From: Bemisia tabaci | Lineage: Eukaryota > Arthropoda > Insecta > Hemiptera > Aleyrodidae | Reading direction: 5' to 3' | Assembly: GCF_918797505.1 (NCBI RefSeq) | Contig: NC_092796.1 | Span: forward strand, 51,032,411-51,096,410 | DNA length: 64,000 bases | Shown here: positions 11,311 to 21,598 of the stretch, piece by piece | Numbering within the stretch: position 1 is the first letter of the stretch | Layout: every line of letters begins with the position of its first letter | The notes under the pieces: generated by a model | What the model saw: only the letters and a program-made list of their open reading frames with translations | Database searches by the model: none | What the model was told of the DNA's origin: nothing | Position numbers and translations under genes: made by a program

Positions 11311-12127
11311 CAGGGCCGGATTTACCTACTTGCCGCCCATGAATGCGCCGCCTGTATTTTGTCGCCCCCTTCTCATTCGTTTTGTAACATCAAAAAAAAC
11401 TATTAAGTGAACGTGCCGGAGGGGGAGGGGTGCATAAGAAGCGTTTACCTACTCGTGTTGGATACATTTTTTGCGAAGAACCCGTCAATACTACTAGCGA
11501 AATTTCACGGAACTGTGCGCGAAAGTTAAGTTCTGTAAACCTATCTCTGTGTGGACAAGGTCCTCCATTTATAAGAAATAAACCAAAAAATTATGAAAGA
11601 ACAAACATAAATGTGGTTTAATAATTTTAACTTCCTCCGCTGCGCCGCGCTGATCGCACTGTGTTTGGCGCAATGCGTGAAGTATTCTTGCGGTCTTGTA
11701 GGCGCCATGCATTTCACGCCAACCGCTCCTGACCGCACTGTGTTTGGCGCAATGCGTGAAGTATTCATGCAGTCTTGTAGGCGCTAATATGTGTTATATG
11801 CCGACCGTCGCGCCGAGGGCTTGACCTTTTCATCTCAAGTCCTCGTTGTCATTCCTCTCTGCGCTGAGCTCCAGGCCAAATTGCGTGTTTAGTTCCTCTC
11901 TTAACTCGACTAATTAAAGAGGCTGTCTCTTGTATCACCGGAAAACGAAAATATTAGAAATTGCTGTACTCTCAGGAAAGAAAGATTTTGTCCCATTTTC
12001 TCAGTGATAATTGTTTTTCTGAATCCGATTTTTCCATACTCACATTTAAAAAATGCAAAATTTGCCGCCCCCTAAATTTTCCGCCATGGGCCGCGGTCCA
12101 TGTGGCCACCCCCTTAATCCGGCCCTG
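11311..12127. mobile_element. Non-autonomous hAT-like element, 817 bp (CAGGGCCGGAT ends)
   Basis: The termini are CAGGGCCGGATTTACC on the left and ATCCGGCCCTG on the right, inverted. Flanking 8-mers TCGGAGAC (11303-11310) and TCGGAGTC (12128-12135) match at 7 of 8, typical of an aged hAT insertion. No transposase frame remains. Inside is a ~55-bp direct repeat (11651-11704 and 11730-11784) around GGCGCAATGCGTGAAGTATT, a word also found in the palindrome at 18236-18330. Confidence 0.82.
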
Positions 12128-14815
12128 TCGGAGTCACAAGGATGGTTTACCCACGGCCGGCAGAGACATGTGCAAAGCCTTTGCATCATTCGATGGCGCT
12201 TAAGAGTGATTTCATTCATCACTCTTGGAGTGAAAGTAAAATCGTAGCAGAGCTAGAGAGGTAGGCAGTTCGGCACCGTCGGGCGAACTCCGCTTCCGTT
12301 CTCAAATGAATCGCTCTAAAACAATAGGCGCAACTTATCGTGCGGTTCAGCCTATCCCAGTACTCAACACCTTTCGTTCTTCACCGTGCCTTGCCGCATG
12401 CCTTGTGGGAGCGTGGGCCGCAGTGATCGGAGATTGAAGGCTTCAAAAGTTGAACGCGCCATTAGTACCGGAGCGCTGATCGGGTACGTTCCATACATTA
12501 GAAACTTGCGGCCTGCACTGAAAGAAATAATATGCTCAAAGCAAGATTTGATGCAAGAAAATGGATGTTAAAAGACGGCTGTGAAAAAAAGGTAGATGAA
12601 GCTTTTGCGTGTATTCACAGTCAAAGTCAAAAAGTACTCACATCAGTGCAACTGACACTGATTTTAGTCTAGCTATGTGCTTTTCAGTACCTGTTCTGAG
12701 ATTTGCGCTCATGGATCTTGATTCAACACTTAGCAAGATTAACGTTAGCTTTATTTGCGACTACATGTCCATGTAATACAATGTACATAAGTACCTGTGC
12801 TAGTCTCATTGTCAGTCCTTTATAACATGCACTAACTCTAACCTCAGTATCGGTTCTGTGAAACCGATAATTTATCCTTTGCGGTGAGTAATAGTTCTTC
12901 GAAACAAATTCAATCTCAAATCTTTCGCAATCTTGGTTAAAGTGAACTATTATTCTATAGAAATTACAATTAAAAACATTTTGAGAAAAAAACATTGTAG
13001 AAACTGGGGGTTTTATCCAGGGATTTTGACATGCTCTAAATATTTCGAAAGGATATCTTACTCCGAAAGTGAAACATGTATTCGAAAAATTTAGCGGAAC
13101 TGCTGGCTTGATCGTGCACATAGTAATTTAATGAGATCCTCGAAGACTGAAATGCTGATGACTCCTTACAGCCGCTCCGTGTAAGTGAACATGACGCCTA
13201 TATTACAGAGGAGCAGCTCTACTTAGGGTTCTTCTTCCATTTTTGCCCCGTTTATGTTTTCGTTTTGGTGACGCATGAATGACGGCAAAATACCGCGTGC
13301 ATTCAAAAAACCAGCCGGTCACTCAAAATCCCATCACAAACCGTGCGGTCATTGTAGAAATTCCAAGGCAGACGTATCGGAATTCCAAGTGTCAAAGACG
13401 GACATGACACTCCATTTTGAGCAGACGACGACTCGACGCGTGGCGCAGTGTCTCCGATTGCGTTACGCAGGGGGCCGACCCGCGGGGGGGGAGGGGGCAG
13501 CGAAGGGGGTTGGCAGCGACCGCCGACCGGGACCGGGAGAGGGCTCGGGAGAATCAGAGCTGGAATCACGTAGCAATCAGGGTACAACTCAATCAGTGAG
13601 AACAATGGCGACTAACAACGAGATCGACGCCGCCACCGCCGCCAGGAGGGAGGGGCAGCGGCCGTCGAAGAAGACAGAGTGTTGCCAGCCCAGGAGAGTC
13701 CGGCCGCGGCCCATCCTTGAAATCTTTATTTGCACTTGTCTCGAGCCCAATCTTCTCGGGAAAAACGGGTGTACTTAAATACAACGTGGGATGAGTCACG
13801 ACCGCGTTTAAGCCCGTCCTGGTTTCTGATTGGCCGCTTGTAAAGTTTCAGCTCCTTTAGCGGATTCTGGATTTAGGTGCGAGAAAATTCGGCCCCTGAC
13901 TTTGAATGGAATCAGAATTAGAATAGTCATATAGCATCCTTTTGGGGTTGGCTGCTCCCTGTGGAAGGATATGGAGTTTAGGTTTGGAGGATTTGAGCTC
14001 CGGGCATTTGAACCAGAATTCGAGGTCTTTTGAACAACTTAAGTTTCAAAAAAAAAAGAAAGCAACAAAAATCCCAGATGCTAAAAAAGCTGAATTCAAA
14101 ATTTTCAGTGAACGGAAAAGTTTTTGCCGCATGTTCGTCATTTCCTCCATAAGACACCGTCGCCGCATTATGTGAACATTTTGTGTTCTTCAATATCACA
14201 ATGTGCACACAGTTACATGCTTTAGAGTTGGACCCTTCTTGATAGGTACAAACGAAATCGAGCCTATCTTTCTAATAATAAATGGAAAATAAAATTGAGA
14301 AAAAAATCTAAAAGTCGCTTTTCTTTGTAAAAAATAAAACAGATGGGCACATTTTGATGCAAACTACTCTTTCACATTCTCTGATCATCTTATCAGGAAA
14401 TCGGTCACCGGCCTTTTCTGCATTGTCACCAGGGAATGTCAGCTACTAATTACGTGAAGTTTACCGTAGCCAATGTACATCATTTTGCAAAAAAATGGTC
14501 ACTGTACTGGTATTCCGAGTAATCATGGTTGTCAAATTCCCCTGCCTGAAGCACAGTTCACAGGCCTACAAATTTAAATTGAAATCAAAACTTGTTCTAT
14601 GTTCCACGAGGAATTTATCGTCAAGTGAGCGCAGGTAGCGAAAACCTACTTTTTTCGCATGGCTGGCAAAAACTGTAAGCAATCATAACATGAAGAGAAT
14701 CATGTGAGAACAAAACGTTGGCATCGGCGCAAGTGCGATGTTTACTTTCATTGCGTAACTATATATAACTCGGCGAGTCTCTTTCCTGAGTACTAACGAG
14801 TTCCCAAACGTCAGG
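12128..14815. other. Gene-free stretch with a CpG-rich patch
   Basis: The segment 13400-13720 is strongly GC- and CpG-rich. It carries a 167-codon plus-strand frame (13275-13778) and antisense frames, none resembling a known protein. AT-rich unique DNA lies on both sides. A promoter or first non-coding exon at the CpG-rich patch is possible but not shown. Confidence 0.35.
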
Positions 14816-14829
14816 ATGATCTTTGATTA

Positions 14830-14955
14830 AATGAACGTATTTCTGCCAAATGGAACTATGTGCATTAAGACATGAGCCCTGAGATGTATAAGAACCTATG
14901 CATAACAGGGCTCACGTCATAATGCTCATGGTTCCGTTTATCAGAAATACTCCCG
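14830..14955. mobile_element. ~130-bp palindromic MITE (GTATTTCT..GGAACTATGTGC), copy 1
   Basis: The left arm (CGTATTTCTGCCAAATGG, then GCATTAAGACATGAGCCCTG) pairs with the right arm (CAGGGCTCACGTCATAATGC, then GTTTATCAGAAATAC). The same unit recurs at 16553-16690. It is non-coding and its target duplication was not resolved. Confidence 0.75.
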
Positions 14956-15104
14956 AATAAGGTTTCGCTCTGTATATTTTCAGGGGCTGACAGTCGCCTC
15001 TCGAATCTCATTTAAAAGTATGGGTCCAAGGGATGCCAAACAATGCAATCACCTCTTTTAAGGACAGAAACAGAACATTATCTCCTGTTGTTGAAGAATG
15101 CTAC

Positions 15105-15442
15105 ATCAAAACAACCTCTCCATGCAAAGATAGGGAGCAAATACATTGACAGGGCTGCCACTTTATTTGGGGACTCTACAACTGAAAACACGGCAACCCT
15201 GTTAATGTATTAGCTCCCTATCTTTGCATGGAGAGTTTGTATTGATGTAGACGTGGACTCTCAGGGTAGGGTGGGATATTCCCTCCATTTGGGCCTCAAC
15301 TTGAGAGCTTTTTTTGAGCTTGGGAGTTGATTTCAAAGAAAACCGGTGGCACCATCGTGTTTTTCGCGAACTTTTACAAAAGAATCAACAGTCAAATCGC
15401 AGATTCCTTACACATGCAACATATCCATTGGTGAAAATTTAA
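15105..15442. mobile_element. Long-arm foldback element, left-truncated copy
   Basis: This segment contains the central inverted pair (CTCCATGCAAAGATAGGGAG and CTCCCTATCTTTGCATGGAG) and the whole right arm, which matches 47150-47507. Most of the left arm seen in the 47002-47507 copy is missing. The element is non-coding, and the local frame 15346-15678 runs through it into a GAA microsatellite. Confidence 0.75.
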
Positions 15443-15592
15443 CATTTATTTCCGTTTGTGACACTGAAGGCCTAATGTACGGGCACCAATCAGAAATGGA
15501 TTCGCATTGTCTTTACTCTCAGTGTAAAGGGACTCAAGGAGTTGGTTACAATCCAGAATTGGCATCGGCGACTCTTGCGAGCGAAGAAGTAG

Positions 15593-15667
15593 AAGAGGAA
15601 GAAGAGGAAGAAAAAGATGATGAAGAAGAAGAAGAAGAAGAAGAAGAAGAAGAAGAAGAAGAAGGAG
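15593..15667. repeat. (GAA)n-rich microsatellite
   Basis: An almost pure GAA/GAG trinucleotide run of about 70 bases. It accounts for the poly-Glu end of the local plus-strand frame and the poly-Phe of the antisense frame. Confidence 0.9.
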
Positions 15668-15669
15668 CT

Positions 15670-16140
15670 TCTACATAGGACATCGATGTCGAAGTGGTAC
15701 GTTGTCCGGCGAGCGCTGCTGTATTGGGCTGTTTTTACGAGCCGGTCTCCGGGCCTGGGTCTGGATGCGGCGCGCGCGTGGCTTGGCGGCTTGTGCTTGT
15801 GCTTGTCGCGTGTCGCATTCCACGGTGTGCGCACGCCTTTGAGTCACGTCGGGATACGCCACTGCTGATCCTCCCGTGCCCTCCGCCACCGCCGCCGCCT
15901 TGGCTACGTGATGATCGCCCAGGATCCCGGTGCGGAGTCCTCCTGTCCACGGCCAAGATCTTGTGCCTCCATCGGGAACCAGATCCCAAAGGTTGCCATA
16001 TAGGCCTCCGCGAACAAGGTTGATCCGTAGGAATCGCGGATAACCTGGAGCTTTGAAAATGAGTCCGGGCATCATCGTGTTTCGCTGATCGTTTTTTATA
16101 GACTGGTCGACGGTGGACCGTACCGTCCATTCGTAGAGCC
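15670..16140. other. GC-rich unique segment between repeats
   Basis: GC-rich with overlapping open frames on both strands (antisense frame 15671-16453, plus frame 15694-16023), but no domain or motif is recognised and the antisense frame depends on readthrough of the adjacent MITE. Not called as a gene. Confidence 0.3.
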
Positions 16141-16161
16141 CAGAGAGTACCCGTGCCCGTA

Positions 16162-16390
16162 CACTTAAAAAAAACACATTGGATGTAGAGTCCAGACTCT
16201 TGAAAACATTGACAAGAAAAAGGACTCTTGATTCAATCAGATTTAAGCTTAAATCAAAAGGAAATCCGCTCAAATTAAGAGGCTTGGTTCTTGATTTAAG
16301 CTTAAATCTGATTGAATCAAGAGTATTTTTTCTTGTCGATGTTTTTAAGAGTCTGGACTCTAGATCCAATGTGTTTTTTTTTTTCCGGTG
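16162..16390. mobile_element. CACTGG palindromic MITE, copy 2, flanked by 21-bp direct repeats
   Basis: The arms match the family (GTAGAGTCCAGACTCTTG and AGAGTCTGGACTCTAGATCC). The left end is eroded to CACTTAAAAAAAACAC, and the right end is TTTTTTCCGGTG. Directly outside, 16141-16161 and 16391-16411 are the same 21-mer with one mismatch (CAGAGAGTAC then C/T then CGTGCCCGTA). That is far longer than the 2-bp duplications of other copies. Confidence 0.85.
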
Positions 16391-16428
16391 CAGAGAGTAC
16401 TCGTGCCCGTAGAGTAAAGACGCATATA

Positions 16429-16808
16429 CTGCCGTGCTAAGGAAAAATGTCATGTGAGCCCTCAGACGTTGCCAATTTTATTTCAATAACAGAGGAATGT
16501 ACTATAGGAAAATTTTAAATATTTTTCGTTCAATTTTTCAGACAATTTTGTTCGTAATATTTGGACGTATTTCTATCAAACGGACCTATGTGCATTAAGA
16601 CTTGAGCCCTGAGACCCAAAAGAACATGTGCATAACAGGGCTTACGTCATAATGCACATAATTCCGCTTGATAGAAATACGTAAATTTAATCTAAAATAT
16701 CTCAGAATTGCGAGGAAAAATATGCATAACTTTCTTCAAAAAAAGATATTTCATCGGGAGAAATTTGGCAACACTTGAATGCTTATACAGCGTTTTTCCT
16801 TAGTTCCT
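16429..16808. mobile_element. CTGCCGTGCT palindromic MITE, copy 2, interrupted
   Basis: The left end CTGCCGTGCTAAGGAAAAAT and the inner words (AAATATTTTTCGTTCAA, ATCTAAAATATCTCAG, GAGAAATTTGGCAACA) follow the family. The right terminus is degraded after CAGCGTTTTTCCTTAG. Between the two halves lies the ~130-bp palindromic MITE copy 2, so this element is the older of the two. Confidence 0.75.
16553..16690. mobile_element. ~130-bp palindromic MITE, copy 2 (nested)
   Basis: Arms CGTATTTCTATCAAACGG and CCGCTTGATAGAAATACG bracket a centre with TTGAGCCCTGAG and AACAGGGCTTACGTC. It interrupts the CTGCCGTGCT element exactly where intact copies read GTTCG(C/T)AAT..AATCTAAAA, showing insertion after that element. 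Exact edges are uncertain by a few bases. Confidence 0.75.
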
Positions 16809-17002
16809 AGTTGGGAGAGTCCTTTTCCCCAATATAAGAGGAACATATGAATCCTTAAATGTAGAAAGGTGACATGTCCGTATTTTGGCGGAATCTAGTT
16901 AAACACGGACTCTCATTCTAATTGGTATTATATATACACTTTTGATGCAAAACGCAACATTATGTCTAATCATCGCAAGCGGGGAGAAAATCAAGAATTT
17001 CA

Positions 17003-17227
17003 CACTGAAAAAAAGTTTTTTGGATCCAGAGTCCAGATTCTTACAAAATCTGAAAAGAAAAGTACTCCTCATTCGATCGAATGTTTGCTCGAATCGAGAG
17101 CCAAGCCGTCTAATTTAAGTGGAATTTTTTTTATTCAACCAAATATCCGATCGAATCAAGAGTATTTTTCCTTGTCAAACTTTTTAAATGTCCAGACTCT
17201 GGATCCAAGAGACCTCTTTTTCCAGTG
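17003..17227. mobile_element. CACTGG palindromic MITE, diverged subfamily (copy 3)
   Basis: It begins CACTGAAAAAAAGTTTTTTG and ends CTCTTTTTCCAGTG. It uses GGATCCAGAGTCCAGATTC rather than GGATCTAGAGTCCAGACTC, a variant shared with the copy near 37251-37480. A 2-bp CA duplication flanks it (17001-17002, 17228-17229). Confidence 0.82.
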
Positions 17228-17799
17228 CAGTCAATACATCTCTGTGGATTTCTTACATTCATTTTTACGGTGTGTCCTAGCGTTATCGCACAAATACTTT
17301 AGCCTAGAAAAAAAATTCAAATCGCTGTTTGGTTGTATATGTTTTTATGATCCTCAGTCGTAAACTTTCCAAGAAATATTTTACTTTCGAGAGACGTTAA
17401 AAAGATACAAAAGAAAGTAAAACCGCACGTGAATCGATAAAAACTGCATACTTTTAAGCCATTGGTATGAAAAAGTGCAAGTAAATGCAGCGGTTAAAGG
17501 ATATTCCTACTCGGTAAAAGTCTTCAAACTTTCTGTACCCTTCAACGAAAAAACGGTAGGTAAATAATTCTAAGAACACGGAAGAGGTAAGGCTCAACAC
17601 ACAGAACTTTCAACTGAAGTTCGATGAAAAGCGTTGTTGCCAATTGTAAACTTTGAAACGAATTTTTCGTGTTTTACTCGAAAGTCTACGAATATGTATG
17701 TATATTCTTCTTGCCCATGAGTTGGGTCTTTCTCGATTTTGTATCATCGAGTCACGAAATAACAACTTGACCAGTAGTGATCGAAAATTGAGAATCATA

Positions 17800-18745
17800 T
17801 CTCTGGTAAAAATTGACGATGAGAGCTGCGTTTCAAAATACCACAGGAATTCTTATAGCCGGCTAAAGAAGGCTACAGAAAATCATATAGCTGGCTGTAG
17901 AATGCGGAGATAATCTTACGGCCGGGCTATACGAAGCGATAAAAAAGTATGCAGCCGGGCTGTAGTTCCTATCGCCGGGCTTTACACTTTATCGCCTGGC
18001 TGTTGCTTCTTCGCCATCGATTATAAAAGGCAATAAGAAATTGTGTAGAAATTCGTGTGCTTTGGAAATCATTCAGTTTGATACGGAACCACTTTAATAT
18101 TTACAAAACACACGTTATATCTTCCTTTAATACATATTTTTTTTTTTTCAGGATGTGCAAACATTTCAAAATCTTCAGTTGAATAACGCTGACTCCGCTA
18201 GATTAAATATTAGAGCCTAACACAAAGCGGAGCGGCGACGCACTGGCGCCTACAAACCTAACAGGGATACTTCACGCGTTGCGCAATGCGTGAAGTATCC
18301 CTGTTAGGTTCGTAGGCGCCAATGCGCGTTTCGCGCTGGCTGCCCGCCTGCCGCACCGCAGCGTGCCAAGGCGCTTGAAGCAACTATTTCACCCCAGAGG
18401 TATTGCACAGTATCATACGAAACTGAAAGCGCTCTAATATATTAGGAATGGCAGGCATCCATCAAAAGTACGGAGCTTTCCTCACAAAATAAATCAAGAT
18501 ACTACGGCCCAAAAAGAGAGCAGTGGTCCAAAAACTCACTAAGTCCTAGCATCCGTAATTAGTGACGTTTAGCATAATACACCTCATCGCCTGGCTGTTA
18601 GTTGCTTAATCGCCATCGGCTATAAAAGGCTATAGGAAATTGTGTAGCCGGTTACAGAAGCTATTTGAAATCTTACATCCGGCCGTAGGTCCATGGTATT
18701 TTGGAACACAGATTTTACTGCCAATTTTTACCAGGGATGCCCGTA
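17800..18745. mobile_element. Foldback element with GCCGGCTATA-type arms, ~940 bp
   Basis: The left edge (CTGGTAAAAATTGACGATG, then TTTCAAAATACCACAGG) is the inverse of the right edge (CATGGTATTTTGGAACAC, then CAATTTTTACCAGGGATG). The arms are filled with irregular TATAGCCGGCT, GCCGGGCTATA and CGCCATCG..TATAAAAGGC repeats on both sides. The middle carries unrelated sequence and a small perfect palindrome (18236-18330). It is non-coding. Confidence 0.7.
18236..18330. repeat. Short near-perfect palindrome, ~43-bp arms
   Basis: Arms containing GGCGCCTACAAACCTAACAG and CTGTTAGGTTCGTAGGCGCC flank a centre at GCGTTGCGCAATGC. The words GCGCAATGCGTGAAGTAT and TAGGCGCC recur in the direct repeats inside the hAT-like element at 11311-12127, suggesting a shared source module. 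Confidence 0.85.
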
Positions 18746-18977
18746 AATTTTTCGAATTCATCTTCACATAAGAGAGGCTCTGCCTTGTTTGTCATTTTTG
18801 AGGAAACTCCAAGTTTAGCTCCTACCCAGAGATAAGTAATGAGCTTGAAATTCGAATATGCGACTCATATTTTTTGGGGTGGCAGCGAATTGAAATGTTG
18901 ATTCAAAACAAGAAGCATCTGAAATCTATACGTGAAGAATTTTCATTTCATTTTTCGATAATGATATGATCAAATAC

Positions 18978-19230
18978 GGGGATTAGAGGACAACGCACAT
19001 AAGAGCAGTTTTTTTTTAAAAAAAAATGAGTCATTTATAATTTCAAGTAAAACTAGTCTTATTGTATATTCTGTGAAAAATTGGCTCCCAAATTTCAATT
19101 TTTAAGCATCAGAAAGTCAGTTTTAAGTTTCTTTCCGCCATGAGGATTCGCAAGTAATTTCGAAACTTCTAACACTTATTTCTCGAAACAGCAAAAACTG
19201 CACTTATGCGCTTTCTCCTCCAAGCTCCTC
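18978..19230. mobile_element. GAGGGGCTTGAA palindromic element, copy 2
   Basis: Diverged ends (AGAGGACAACGCACATAAGA on the left, GCACTTATGCGCTTTCTCCT on the right) and the interior GTTTCTTTCCGCCATGAGG match the family. The uninterrupted TTTCTTTCCGCCATGAGG is the empty counterpart of the insertion found in copy 3 at 62265. Confidence 0.7.
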
Positions 19231-19749
19231 AGATGATGACGTAAGAGCTTCAAAAACTGAAATCCGTCAGGAGCGACAACAGGGTGGAAAATGATCCCTT
19301 CTCAGGAGTTTGGGGACGAAATTGTCGGAGAATTCAACAAATATAGAAACAAGAACGCTTGAGCGGGCCAGCGGGGGGGGGGGGTGATCCGCGGGGGAGG
19401 GGGCGGAGCTAATACCGTCAGGATAAAACGCGATTTTAAGTAGGTGGAGGAGAGAAGACATAAAATAGAGATTTAGAAAATCCCGACACTAACTGAGATT
19501 ACCCGAGGAGGCTATAATCCATGCTTTCAGCTCATTATTTGTGTTTACACTGCCTCGAAATTTTGATCTGTAAAACTATTTACCGTGCGAGCAACATCCA
19601 AGTAACGGCGCCGGGGGAGGGGGAGGGGGGGTTTGCCCGCGGATTCGGGAAATTTCGCTCCCTCGAATGCGTTTTGACAACCAATTAATTTCTCGAGAGC
19701 TCGTTGATCGCTCAAGCGGCTCGATCCAGAGGGAAATCTCCCTCCCGTA

Positions 19750-20002
19750 CTGCCGTGCTGAGGAAAAACGCCGTATGAACCTTCAGGCGTTGCCAAATTT
19801 CCTTCGATAGGATACGAATTTATTTAGAAAGTTGTGAATATTTTTCTACCAATTTTTTGGATAATTTTGTTCGCAATTCAATCTAAAATATCTGAAAATC
19901 TCAAGGAAAAATATGCATAACTTTTTACTGAAATAAATGTTTTTTCAGGGTAAATTTGGCAACATTCCAATGTTCATACGGCGTTTTTCCATAGCACAGT
20001 AG
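19750..20002. mobile_element. CTGCCGTGCT palindromic MITE, copy 3
   Basis: The 253-bp element starts CTGCCGTGCTGAGGAAAAAC and ends GTTTTTCCATAGCACAGTAG. It is bounded by a perfect 4-bp CGTA duplication (19746-19749, 20003-20006). The inverted arms share GCGTTGCCAAATTTCC. It is non-coding. Confidence 0.85.
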
Positions 20003-21373
20003 CGTAGTCGCGTCGAGCCCCGCCGCCGCCTTAATCGATCATACGTCTGCATTTGATCCCTTTGATTTTCGGGGCTCTGGAGAATCCAGACGGAAACGGG
20101 GTGGAGAGGCACCAGCGAATTTTGAGGATTTTTCGCCATAAGGAGCCGTTTAAGCCTATTCTGTTTCTGCGAGTCATTATTCATTGTCTCCTCCGGAAGA
20201 ATGTCACATTTTCTAGAGCCGAACTTAAGGTGGATCAGCACTTTGGAAAACGGTTCGATGATCGATCGATAACCCCTGGATTTAACCATATTTCTCAATA
20301 AATTTCAAGCACCACATCACGCTGTATCCCGTCAAATGTTCGTACATAAAATTTGATCAAGCAACATTTTGAATTAAATACGAAAGTGAGTGTCGCTGAA
20401 TCGTTTTATCTTTACCTTCGAGTTGTAATTTGCGCTCAAGACGTATTTTTGAAGCTATGTCAAAATATTTCTGGGTGAACTTTTCTTTGCGAATACCTAG
20501 TGCATTTTAACGTGGTGCGAAGGGCAGAAGTTCTTAAGGGATTTCATAAAATCCAGAAATTATCAATTAATTGATCGACTAACGAATTGTTTTTCAGAAT
20601 GCTTCGAATCATTACCTTGCAATGAACAAAAGCTGATCGACTAACAATTTTGGAAAACATAAATTAACGCTTCCCCCATAAATTAAATTCCCAAGAATTT
20701 TGAACTCAGAATCCTTCTCAACTTCTCTCATCCAATAAAATCTTCAGCTACACTTCCTTGAAGGAGAGAATATTTAAAGAAACACTTCCAAAGAAATGTG
20801 TTCATCTCAATTTGTTCATCTGGCAGCCAACAGAAATTTTATTGCAGCCTCTGAAAAATCCATGCTGGATGAATGTAATTGCTCAAAGTAGGAATTCAGA
20901 CACAAAGAAGGACATACCGAGCGGTACGTGAGCAAGTGCTGGGGCAGCACTCGGTAACCGAAATATTTTGAGTTGGTTCCTCTAATTTTAGCGTGTTCAG
21001 CGTCATACTTCTGCGGTATTCCGGCCGCACCACAATGGTTTGGAAACTTTCAGCACCCGAGTTAAGGCTCACTTGTTTACTTTTGTTTGTTTCAACTTAC
21101 TTTTGTTTGTCCGAACACGTAGAGTCAGCGAGTTTCCATCCATTGCACCGCCGCATAGCGCAATCGGAGTAACGCCAGGAAAATCCGTTCACCTGTCGTG
21201 TACAGCATTAGACAACGGATATTAAAAATGTTCAACTCCTCTTGAAATAAGTCGCAAGAGGACAGTCTAAAACTGTTGCACCGAGTGTAGTTCAAAATAT
21301 CATCGCATCAGAGAAGTACTTTTTAGATGAGACTTTAATCAGGATTTAACTAGATCCTACAGCTTGTCTAGCT
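20003..21373. other. Gene-free stretch, weak Ig-like fragment near 21130-21230
   Basis: Mostly AT-rich unique DNA. In one plus-strand frame, 21130-21227 translates to a stretch containing VTPGKSVHLSCTALDNGY, which resembles strands A'-C of an immunoglobulin domain but ends at TAA. It is not called as an exon (see findings). Confidence 0.3.
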
Positions 21374-21598
21374 CACTGGAAAAAAACACATTGAATCTAG
21401 AGTCCAGACTCTTGAAAACATTGACAAGAAAAAATACTCTTGATTCAATCGGATTTTTGCTTGAATCAAAACGAAATCCGCTTAAATTAAGAGGCTTGGT
21501 TCTTGATTTAAGCTAGATTCTGATTGAATCAAGAGTATTTTTTCTTTTCGATGTTTTTAAGAGTCTGAACTCTAGATCCAATGTGTTTTTTTCCAGTG
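21374..21598. mobile_element. CACTGG palindromic MITE, copy 4
   Basis: Intact ends CACTGGAAAAAAACACATTG and GTGTTTTTTTCCAGTG with well-matched arms. Flanking dinucleotides are CT on the left and GT on the right, a one-base mismatch from a 2-bp duplication. Confidence 0.87.

Noticed and set aside
13275..13778. 167-codon frame in a CpG-rich patch
   Set aside because: GC-rich DNA has few stops; the sequence is compositionally biased and no family is recognisable.
15671..16453. 260-codon minus-strand frame
   Set aside because: It is assembled from MITE readthrough, GC-rich unique DNA and a GAA microsatellite.
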